A stretch of 33,782 bases of DNA, taken from Gemmatimonadota bacterium (GTDB taxonomy: Bacteria > Gemmatimonadota > Gemmatimonadetes > Longimicrobiales > Gaopeijiaceae). Of the stretch, positions 14,429 through 21,345 are shown piece after piece (the first letter of the stretch is position 1; each line of letters starts with the position of its first letter). Position numbers and translations under genes: made by a program. The notes under the pieces were generated by a model. The model was not told the origin of the DNA. It made no database searches and saw only the letters and a list, made by a program, of their open reading frames with translations. The stretch is taken from assembly GCA_003564295.1 (NCBI GenBank), contig PXFI01000075.1, positions 1 through 33,782 of the forward strand, given 5' to 3'.

Positions 14429-14964
14429 CCAGATTGAAGAGAGATACCAAGGAGACATCCATCCGCCTGGCCGTGCAGAGGTCCGGTGGCTCCATTCGGG
14501 TGGAGACGGACGACCGCTTCCTCTCCCACATGGTGGAGACCCTGGCCCGGTACGCCGGCCTGGGGTTGGAACTGGAGGCTGCAGGCGACCTGAGACACCA
14601 CCTGGTGGAGGACGTGGCCATCGCCCTGGGAACGGCCCTCCGGAAGGAGACCCCGGCCACGGCGGCCCGGTACGGATGGGCCCTGGTCCCCATGGACGAG
14701 GCCATGGCCCAGGTGGCCATGGACGTTGGGGGCCGCCCCTACTACCGGGGACCCCTTCCTTCCCGCCTCTACCAGCATTTCCTCGAGAGCCTGGCCGTGA
14801 ACCTGGGCGCCACCCTCCACGTCCGGATCGTCCGGGGCCGGGATCGGCACCACATAGTGGAAGCGGCTATCAAGGCCGTGGGCCTGGCCCTCCGGCAAGC
14901 CCTCCAGGAGGGGGAAACGGTCTTCAGCACCAAGGGATCCGTGAGCCTGGAATGGGAGGGTTGA
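14425..14964 (+). CDS. hisB: Imidazoleglycerol-phosphate dehydratase, divergent
   Basis: 179 residues, monofunctional IGPD lacking the phosphatase half of enteric HisB. It would dehydrate IGP to imidazole-acetol phosphate using two Mn ions. The metal-ligand set appears intact: His35 in FLSHM, His58-His59 and Glu62 in RHHLVED, His in YQHFLES, and the His-His and Glu in RHHIVEA. PMDEAMA is also kept. It departs from the family consensus at two normally strict places: TGxGFxDHM is replaced by TDDRFLSHM, and GDLxIDDHHTVED is shortened to [10 protein letters not shown], losing the IDD. Operon position and the rest of the fold still support the call. hisF starts 61 bases downstream, one of the longest gaps in this operon. 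Confidence 0.88.
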   Translation: MTRLKRDTKETSIRLAVQRSGGSIRVETDDRFLSHMVETLARYAGLGLELEAAGDLRHHLVEDVAIALGTALRKETPATAARYGWALVPMDEAMAQVAMDVGGRPYYRGPLPSRLYQHFLESLAVNLGATLHVRIVRGRDRHHIVEAAIKAVGLALRQALQEGETVFSTKGSVSLEWEG

Positions 14965-15025
14965 TGCTCCCCTGTCGATTGCAGTGGGAGGACTTCTTTG
15001 GTTTCCGATGGGAAGGGGGCAGTTG

Positions 15026-15778
15026 ATGCTTCGTCCCCGGGTGGTAGTCTGCCTGGACGTGGACCAGGGCCGGGTGGTGAAGGGGACCCGCTTCAAGGGG
15101 CTCCGGGACGTGGGGGACCCGGTGGAGATGGCCCGACGCTACGAGGAGGAAGGTGCCGACGAAATAGTCTTCCTGGACATCTCGGCCTCGGCGGAGGGCA
15201 GAGGCACCCTCCTGGAGACGGTCCGGCGCACGGCGGAGGCGCTCTTCATTCCCCTTACGGTGGGAGGCGGAGTCAGGGACCTGGCAGACATGAGGGAGCT
15301 CCTCCGTGCCGGCGCCGACAAGATCAGCCTGAACACGGCCGCCGTGAGAGACCCGGAGCTCCTCACCCGGGGTGCCGAACAGTTCGGCAGGCAGTGCGTG
15401 GTGGCCAGCGTCGATGCGTCCCGGCAAGGGGAGGGCTGGCTTGCCTACATCCACGGAGGTCGGACACCCACCGGGCTGGACGGCGTGGAGTGGGCCGTGG
15501 AATGCGCCCGCCTGGGGGCCGGGGAGATCCTTCTCACCAGCATGGACCGGGACGGCGTCAGGACGGGCTACGATCTGGAGCTGACGCGCCGGGTGGCCAC
15601 GGCCGTCCACGTCCCCGTCATAGCCTCCGGCGGGGCAGGCCGGCCGGAGCACCTCAGGAACGCCTTCACGGAAGGGAAGGCATCCGCAGCCCTTCTGGCC
15701 GGGATTCTCCACGACGGACTCATCACTGTGGGGGAGATCAAGAAGGAGTTGGCTGGGTGGGGGATCGCCGTGCGATGA
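15026..15778 (+). CDS. hisF: Imidazole glycerol phosphate synthase, cyclase subunit
   Basis: 250 residues, (beta/alpha)8 barrel, the partner of HisH. The catalytic Asp residues are in [14 protein letters not shown] at the N-terminus and in VVASVDASR in the middle. Other family marks are [34 protein letters not shown] and VIASGGAG. The start at ATG 15026 puts the conserved RVVVCLDV at residues 4-11 and has an AAGGGGG tract about 6-7 bases upstream; the longer frame from 14984 adds residues foreign to the family. The stop overlaps the hisIE ATG. Confidence 0.97.
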   Translation: MLRPRVVVCLDVDQGRVVKGTRFKGLRDVGDPVEMARRYEEEGADEIVFLDISASAEGRGTLLETVRRTAEALFIPLTVGGGVRDLADMRELLRAGADKISLNTAAVRDPELLTRGAEQFGRQCVVASVDASRQGEGWLAYIHGGRTPTGLDGVEWAVECARLGAGEILLTSMDRDGVRTGYDLELTRRVATAVHVPVIASGGAGRPEHLRNAFTEGKASAALLAGILHDGLITVGEIKKELAGWGIAVR

Positions 15779-16518
15779 GCCTGGAGGCCAGAATGACAGA
15801 TCGCAGAATCGAGGAACCGGCGGACCTGGACGCCCTCTCCTTCCCGGAGACGGGCCTGCTCCCGGTGGTGACCCAGGACGCCGGGTCCGGGGAGATCCTC
15901 ATGTTGGCCTGGGCCAACCGCACAGCTCTGGAGCGGACCCTTGAGACGGGGCAGATGCACTACTGGTCCCGCTCCCGCCGGGAGATCTGGCACAAAGGCG
16001 CCATCTCCGGGAGCTTCCAGGATCTCCTCTCCCTCCACGCCGACTGCGACGGCGACACTCTCCTGGCGAGGGTAAGGACCCGGGGGCCCGCCTGCCACAC
16101 CGGGGACGCCACCTGCTTCGGGGAGCTGCCGGAGTCGGCTCTCCCCCTGGCCTCCGGCAGAGATCCGGCCACAGCCCAGGGCGAAGGGGCGATTCCGCTG
16201 CTCGGGGAAGAGACCATCCCCTCCACTTCCACCGTTCCCGGAGAATCCACCATCCCCGGCCTGTGGGCCGTGCTGGAGGAGCGGGCTGCCCTCCGTCCGG
16301 CCGCCAGCTACACCGTCCGGCTCCTGGAGGATGAGAATCTTCGCCTGAAGAAGCTGGGGGAGGAGACTGCGGAGCTGATTCTGGCCCTGAGCAGGGCAGA
16401 CCATGGTCGGATTCCGGAGGAGGCCGCAGACCTCGTCTACCACCTTCTGGTGGCGCTGAAGGCCTCCGGCGGAACCCTGGAAGGGCTCCTCCGGGCGCTG
16501 GAAGCCCGAAAGCCATGA
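15775..16518 (+). CDS. hisIE: Bifunctional phosphoribosyl-AMP cyclohydrolase / phosphoribosyl-ATP pyrophosphatase
   Basis: 247 residues. The N-terminal HisI domain has [15 protein letters not shown], the HYWSRSR substrate stretch, and zinc cysteines in HADCDGD and CHTGDATCF. The C-terminal HisE domain (from about residue 162, [10 protein letters not shown]) has the helical MazG-like metal site [12 protein letters not shown] and [11 protein letters not shown]. Together they do the second and third steps of the pathway. The linker between domains (about 16120-16260) is long and rich in Pro, Ser, Thr and Gly. Two starts compete: ATG 15775, overlapping the hisF stop, and ATG 15793 with GGAGG 6 bases upstream; the first is listed. 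The stop overlaps the exporter ATG at 16515. Confidence 0.95.
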   Translation: MSLEARMTDRRIEEPADLDALSFPETGLLPVVTQDAGSGEILMLAWANRTALERTLETGQMHYWSRSRREIWHKGAISGSFQDLLSLHADCDGDTLLARVRTRGPACHTGDATCFGELPESALPLASGRDPATAQGEGAIPLLGEETIPSTSTVPGESTIPGLWAVLEERAALRPAASYTVRLLEDENLRLKKLGEETAELILALSRADHGRIPEEAADLVYHLLVALKASGGTLEGLLRALEARKP

Positions 16519-18386
16519 CTCCGAAGCCGGGTCTCCATGATGAGGAAGCCCTGGGGAAGGCATACGATGCCCGCCTCATGAGGCGGCTCTTACGCTACCT
16601 CGCTCCCCACTGGTGGCTCGTGGTGCTGGCGGTCCTCCTTCTGGCCATGGCATCCGCCCTGGAAATCGTTGGACCCTGGTTGACCAAGGTGGCCCTGGAC
16701 GATGCCATACCGGCGGGAGATGGGCGCCTCCTCTCCTGGCTGGCTCTGGCATTCCTGGGCACGTTGGCCCTGGGCTTCCTCCTCCAGTACGCAGAGAGGA
16801 TCCTCACCACCTGGCTGGGCCAACGCATCATGTACGATCTCCGGGAGGAAATCTTCCGGAAGTTCCAGACTCTGGACCTCCGTTTCTACGACCGAAACCC
16901 CGTGGGCCGCCTCATCACCCGCATCACCAGCGACGTGGAAACCCTCAACGAGCTCCTCGGCTCCGGAATTGTGAGGGTGTTTGGGGACGTCTTCACACTG
17001 GCCTTCATCGTGGCGGCCATGCTGGGCATGGATTGGAGACTGGCCCTCGTGGCCTTCAGCGTCCTTCCCTTCGTCGCCTGGGCCGCCTTCCTCTTCCGGG
17101 GCCGGATCCGGGAGGCCTACAGGGACATCCGGGTGAGGCTGGCCCGGATCAACTCCTTCCTTCACGAGCGGTTCACCGGCGTCCAGGTCGTCCAACTCTT
17201 CAACCGGGAGGAACGGGACGCCCGGGAGCACCGGGCGCTGAACCAGGACTACCTGGAGGCCCACCTCCGGTCCATCACCTACTACGCTCTCTTCTTCCCG
17301 GTCATCGAGCTCTTCACGGCCGTGGCCCTCGCCCTCATTATCTGGAGCGGGGGCGCGTCCATCCTGGAGGGAACGGTGACCGTGGGAGTGGTGGCTGCCT
17401 TCTTACAGTATGCCCGGCGGTTCTTCCGCCCCATCCAGGATCTTGCCGAGAAGTACAACCTGCTCCAAGGAGCCATGGCCTCCTCGGAGCGAATCTTCAA
17501 GCTCCTGGACACGGAGACGCGCATCGCCGATCCCCCGGACCCCCGACCCCTTCCTCATCCCACCCGGGGGGAGATCGAGTTCCGGGACGTGTGGTTCGCG
17601 TACGGAGACGAGGAAGGGGGACACCCGGCCTGGGTCCTGAAGGGGATCAGCTTCACCGTCAGCCCCGGCGAGAAGGTGGCCATCGTGGGACACACCGGAG
17701 CTGGGAAGACCACCCTCATCAACCTCCTTCTGCGCTTCTACGAACCGCAGAAGGGCGACATCCTCCTGGACGGCGTCCCCATACGAGAAGCGGGCCTCCG
17801 GGATCTCAGGAGCCGCATGGGACTGGTTCTCCAGGACGTCTTCCTGTTCAGCCAGGACGTGGCCTACAACATCCGCCTGGGCGCAACGGAGATGGACGAC
17901 GCCCGGATCCGAGAAGCGGCCCGCCGGGTGGGGGCGGACCGCTTCGTGAGCCGCCTCCCCAGGGGATATCACCAGCCCCTTGGAGAGAGGGGGGCCTCCC
18001 TGTCCGTGGGGGAGCGGCAGCTCCTCTCCTTCGCCCGGGCCCTGGCCTATGACCCTGCCATCCTCATCCTGGACGAAGCCACCAGCTCCGTGGATTCGGA
18101 GATCGAAGGGCAGATCGAGAAGGCCACCGACGAGGTCATGAAGGGAAGGACCTCCCTGGTCATCGCCCATCGCCTTTCCACCGTCCAGGGCGCAGACCGG
18201 ATCCTCCTCTTCCACCACGGCGAGCTCCGGGAAACGGGCACCCATCAGGCGCTCCTGGAGCAGGGCGGGCTGTACGCTCGCCTCCACGAGCTCCAGTTCG
18301 CCCACGCCGGGGCGTACCGAGAGGACTCGGCGGCTCACCTGGGATGGGACCGGGATTCGTCGCCTGCTTCCCCCAGCACCTCGTGA
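16515..18386 (+). CDS. ABC exporter, fused permease-ATPase (MsbA/MdlB-like)
   Basis: 623 residues. An N-terminal type-IV exporter domain with six predicted helices (first WLVVLAVLLLAMASALEIVG) is followed by an ATPase domain with Walker A GHTGAGKTT, Q-loop VLQDVFLFS, signature LSVGERQLL, Walker B ILILDEATSSVD and switch His in IAHRLST. It would work as a dimer in the inner membrane and export a hydrophobic or amphipathic substrate; the substrate is unknown. The ATG overlaps the hisIE stop by 4 bases, so it is translated with, and probably transcribed in, the his operon. It has no known role in histidine synthesis. The last 52 bases overlap the convergent lipoprotein gene on the other strand. 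Confidence 0.93.
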   Translation: MTPKPGLHDEEALGKAYDARLMRRLLRYLAPHWWLVVLAVLLLAMASALEIVGPWLTKVALDDAIPAGDGRLLSWLALAFLGTLALGFLLQYAERILTTWLGQRIMYDLREEIFRKFQTLDLRFYDRNPVGRLITRITSDVETLNELLGSGIVRVFGDVFTLAFIVAAMLGMDWRLALVAFSVLPFVAWAAFLFRGRIREAYRDIRVRLARINSFLHERFTGVQVVQLFNREERDAREHRALNQDYLEAHLRSITYYALFFPVIELFTAVALALIIWSGGASILEGTVTVGVVAAFLQYARRFFRPIQDLAEKYNLLQGAMASSERIFKLLDTETRIADPPDPRPLPHPTRGEIEFRDVWFAYGDEEGGHPAWVLKGISFTVSPGEKVAIVGHTGAGKTTLINLLLRFYEPQKGDILLDGVPIREAGLRDLRSRMGLVLQDVFLFSQDVAYNIRLGATEMDDARIREAARRVGADRFVSRLPRGYHQPLGERGASLSVGERQLLSFARALAYDPAILILDEATSSVDSEIEGQIEKATDEVMKGRTSLVIAHRLSTVQGADRILLFHHGELRETGTHQALLEQGGLYARLHELQFAHAGAYREDSAAHLGWDRDSSPASPSTS

Positions 18387-19693
18387 CGCCTGGAGATGGG
18401 TACGACCTCCCCTCCCACTCTCATGACCGGTTCACTCCAAGAGGGCAGGCCCTCTGCAGGTAGCAGGGCCGCTTCCGTGTAGCGGCTCCCGGGATTCCAG
18501 AGGATCCAATCCTTCACCCCGGCATCATAGGCCGCCTGAATCTGAGCCCGAACCTCCGGGACGCCGTACCGGGGCTCACCCAGGGTGAAGTCCTGGAGCC
18601 AGGCGCAGATGGAAGCGGCGCCCGGAATGGTATCCGAGCGGGCCACTGCATCCCTTAGAGCCCGGCGCACGATCTCGTAAGGATGGGCGTTGGGGCGCTC
18701 GTACCTGAAGCTCCCGGTCCAGTAGTGGGAGGGATAGACCATGGGAAGGACCACGTCCACCTGGTCCACGAAGGACTCCCATAACTGCCCGATTCCCACG
18801 TCCCGCCGGTACGAGGTGGTGACGCCGAACACGTCGGCCGTCACCAGAACTCCCTCCGGCCGCAGGGACTCCCTGGAATAACCCAGCAAGGCCCGGATGG
18901 CATCGGTCTTGGACTGGCTTCCCGCTCCGGGATAGACGGCCCGGGCGAGGAGGTCCCTGGGGGCATCGGGAAAACGGACGTAGTCCCATTGGATCTCCGG
19001 GAACCCCATTCGGGCCACTTCCCGGGCCACATCCACGTGGTAATCCCACACCTCCCGGCTATAGGGATTCAGCCAGGTCACCCCGTCCTGATCCAACCAC
19101 ACACCACCCGCCGAGTCCTGGATGGCCAGGTCGGGACGGGCCTCCGCCAGGACCGGATCTTTCGTTATCACGATTCGGGCGATGGGATAGACCCCGTTCT
19201 CCCGCATAAGTTGCAGGAACGCCGGCAGGTTCCTGATCCGCAGATCACGGGTGGCTCCCACCTCCCGGGCCAGGGGTACCTGACTGTCGTGGCTCAGGAA
19301 GCCAGAGGCATCCTTGATGTCCACGACGAAGGTGTTCAACTCCGTGCGCCTGGCCAGATCCAATAGGGCCTCCCGCCGACGAGGGGACCCGGCCGCCCAA
19401 GCGTTCAGATAGATGCCACGGACGGTGTCGGGACGAACGAAGTCCTTGGGTGACAGGGCTACCTCCCTGACCACGGTGACCGGTGTCGATGGGTCATGGA
19501 CCCGGGAGGACGCCGGAACCGGGCCTTCCAGTCCCACCGTCAAGGACGGTTCCACCGCGCCGGCCGACGCCTCTTCCGCTCCATCTTTCCACTCCGATGC
19601 GGGACTGCGGCCCGCCTGCTCACATCCCGCCAGGACGAACAGCGCGAGGAGAGCCAGAAGCTGGCGCATCAAACGAATCGCTTGGGCTGTCAA
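18335..19693 (-). CDS. DUF4015-type glycosidase-like lipoprotein
   Basis: 452 residues with a TTG start at 19693. A signal peptide runs through RQLLALLALFVLAGC, whose LAGC lipobox puts lipidated Cys at residue 24. A Ser/Ala/Glu-rich linker follows, then a TIM-barrel-like domain with VRGIYLNAWAAGS, NTFVVDIKDASG, IARIVITKD, EIQWDYVRFPD, VTADVFGV and VDVVLPMVYPSHY, all typical of the DUF4015 putative glycoside hydrolase family. It would be anchored to the membrane facing outward and may act on polysaccharide; activity is not established. Start: GGAGG 4 bases before the TTG supports it; ATG at 19669 is the alternative and also keeps the lipobox. The C-terminal 52 bases overlap the exporter gene. 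Confidence 0.85.
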   Translation of the reverse strand: MTAQAIRLMRQLLALLALFVLAGCEQAGRSPASEWKDGAEEASAGAVEPSLTVGLEGPVPASSRVHDPSTPVTVVREVALSPKDFVRPDTVRGIYLNAWAAGSPRRREALLDLARRTELNTFVVDIKDASGFLSHDSQVPLAREVGATRDLRIRNLPAFLQLMRENGVYPIARIVITKDPVLAEARPDLAIQDSAGGVWLDQDGVTWLNPYSREVWDYHVDVAREVARMGFPEIQWDYVRFPDAPRDLLARAVYPGAGSQSKTDAIRALLGYSRESLRPEGVLVTADVFGVTTSYRRDVGIGQLWESFVDQVDVVLPMVYPSHYWTGSFRYERPNAHPYEIVRRALRDAVARSDTIPGAASICAWLQDFTLGEPRYGVPEVRAQIQAAYDAGVKDWILWNPGSRYTEAALLPAEGLPSWSEPVMRVGGEVVPISRRHEVLGEAGDESRSHPR

Positions 19694-20012
19694 CCTACCT
19701 CCCCCTCGGATTGCGTGGCTTTCAGTTCTCGGTTCTCCTGCAGCGATCCCTCTGCTGTCCGGAGCAACGGCTTCCGGGACCCGGGCACTTGCCGCGACTC
19801 CCGGGCACCGGGGGGTCGGCCCGTGTCAGGATGCGCCGCCTGCGGTGCACCATGCCGGCCAGGCGGACCCATCACCACCCAAGATAATGCGTAACCGTCC
19901 AACCTGGACCCTATATGTCGCGAGGGCGCCACCTCCCGGGCCCACCGGGACCCTGCCCGGATCTCAGCGGTACTTGAATGAAGCGAATCCCTCGACCTGG
20001 ATTCCCACGGAC

Positions 20013-20038
20013 CTCGAGGATTCTCAGGGCCCCTCGAG
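20013..20038. repeat. Inverted repeat CTCGAGG...CCTCGAG
   Basis: CTCGAGG (20013-20019) and CCTCGAG (20032-20038) are exact reverse complements 12 bases apart; each arm also contains the palindrome CTCGAG. It lies 84-109 bases before the GTG start at 20122, a suitable place for an operator. Confidence 0.5.
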
Positions 20039-20089
20039 AAAGGACCCCCGGAGCTGCCAGATTATGGTAGAAGCCCGACTCGTGGACGA

Positions 20090-20111
20090 ATGTTTCGAAA
20101 ATGTTTCGAAA
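20090..20111 (+). promoter_or_regulatory. Tandem TTTCGAAA direct repeat, operator-like
   Basis: The 11-mer ATGTTTCGAAA occurs twice with no gap (20090-20100 and 20101-20111). Each copy holds the perfect palindrome TTTCGAAA, so the two palindromes are centred 11 bases apart, about one helical turn. The second copy shares its final A with the AAGGAGG Shine-Dalgarno of the next gene. A regulator bound here could block transcription or ribosome entry; no regulator is identified. Confidence 0.5.
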
Positions 20112-20121
20112 AGGAGGTACG

Positions 20122-21234
20122 GTGGGTGAGCCCCCTGGAGGCAACCTCCGGAGACCACGCCGCCTGTCGCGATGGCTGACGGCGGGAGCCGTCTGCTTGA
20201 CCGCGGCCCTCCTCCTTTTCAGCTGCTCGGGCTGCTCTCCGGTCTACGTGGCCAGGGCCGGATGGGCGGAGATGAAGATCCTGGCGGCCAGGCAGCCACT
20301 GGAGCGGGTGATCCAGGATCCCGACACCGACGAGGACACGCGCCGGAAGCTCATCCTGGCCCAACAGGCCAGGGAGTTCGCCATCAACGTCCTGGAACTG
20401 GACGCCGGCAAGTCCTACACCTCCTTCACACGCCTTGAGTCCGACACTCTGGCTCTGGTTCTTTCAGCCGCCTATCGGGACCGACTGGAACCCAAGACCT
20501 GGTGGTTCCCCGTGGTGGGCCGCGTTCCCTACCGCGGATACTTCAGCCTTTCGGCGGCGGAGAGAACCCAGCAGAGCTTGGAAAGGGAGGGACTGGACAC
20601 CCACCTCCGTCCCACCGCCGCCTTCAGCACCCTGGGGTTCTTCGCCGATCCCGTCCTCTCCACCCTCCTCCGGTACGATTCGGTGGATTTCGTGGAAACC
20701 ATCCTCCACGAACTTGCTCACAACCACCTCTTCGTGCGTGGCCACGTGCAGTTCAACGAGAGCTTCGCCATCTTCGTGGGCCGTGTGGGAGCTGTGCTGT
20801 TCTTCTGTGGCCCGGCATTCTCGCCCTCCGACGGCCGGGAGTGCCACCTGGCCCGGGAGCGGTGGACCCATTACCAGGATTTCTCCACCTTCCTGGACGG
20901 TTTCGTCCAGGAGCTCCAGGCCGTGTACGGAGATCCCCATCTCACCGTGGAGGAGAAGGTCCAGGCCCGGGAGATGCTCTTCGCCGCCACCCGGGAGGCG
21001 TACTTCACGGACGGAGCCCCTCCCCCCGGCGCCAATCCCCTCATCTCCGGCTTCCTCAGCCGTCCGTTGAACAACGCCATCCTTCTGGCGAGGATGCAGT
21101 ATTTCCACCGCCTCCCCGACTTCCAGGCTCTCCTGGACCGATACGACGGGGACCTTGTCGCGGCCATCGCGTTTCTCAAGGAGGGCACGGAAAGGGTGGA
21201 TGACCCCTTCGACCTTCTCCCCGGCGAGGGATGA
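20122..21234 (+). CDS. COG4324-type zinc aminopeptidase-like lipoprotein
   Basis: 370 residues from GTG 20122, chosen because AAGGAGG (20111-20117) stands 4 bases upstream; an in-frame ATG at 20101 lies before this site and has none. After an Arg-rich start, a hydrophobic signal (LTAGAVCLTAALLLFSCSGC) ends in a Cys-containing lipobox-like site, so it is probably a lipoprotein. The zinc motif HELAH is at residues 196-200 (two His ligands and the Glu base), with NESFA (Asn212-Glu213) as the likely third-ligand motif, the arrangement of the COG4324 predicted aminopeptidases. Its substrate is unknown. It is divergent from the DUF4015 lipoprotein, and leuS follows 111 bases later. Confidence 0.85.
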   Translation: MGEPPGGNLRRPRRLSRWLTAGAVCLTAALLLFSCSGCSPVYVARAGWAEMKILAARQPLERVIQDPDTDEDTRRKLILAQQAREFAINVLELDAGKSYTSFTRLESDTLALVLSAAYRDRLEPKTWWFPVVGRVPYRGYFSLSAAERTQQSLEREGLDTHLRPTAAFSTLGFFADPVLSTLLRYDSVDFVETILHELAHNHLFVRGHVQFNESFAIFVGRVGAVLFFCGPAFSPSDGRECHLARERWTHYQDFSTFLDGFVQELQAVYGDPHLTVEEKVQAREMLFAATREAYFTDGAPPPGANPLISGFLSRPLNNAILLARMQYFHRLPDFQALLDRYDGDLVAAIAFLKEGTERVDDPFDLLPGEG

Positions 21235-21240
21235 GGCCCG

Positions 21241-21269
21241 TTGAACCCCCTTGCACCCACGACTAAGTT
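21241..21269 (+). promoter_or_regulatory. Candidate leuS promoter
   Basis: TTGAAC (21241-21246), a 17-base spacer, then TAAGTT (21264-21269). This gives a leader of about 70 bases to leuS. It begins 6 bases after the preceding stop codon. The match is moderate and no T-box or leader peptide was recognised in the 111-base gap. Confidence 0.4.
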
Positions 21270-21345
21270 GACCACTTGTGTTCGCGGCAGATCCGGGTCG
21301 TAAGGGAACGGCCCAGTCGCCGGATTCGAGATCGCGGGGGGGGGC

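Larger units (their letters stand above)
19694..20121. other. Divergent intergenic region with repeats
   Basis: 428 bases between two divergently transcribed lipoprotein genes. I see no convincing gene and no tRNA. On the right side it holds an inverted repeat built on CTCGAG (20013-20038) and two tandem TTTCGAAA palindromes next to the ribosome-binding site of the aminopeptidase gene. No strong sigma-70 promoter was found on either strand. Confidence 0.6.

Noticed and set aside
21235-21345. T-box or leader peptide before leuS
   Set aside because: The gap is too short, with no T-box consensus, no Leu-codon run and no terminator.
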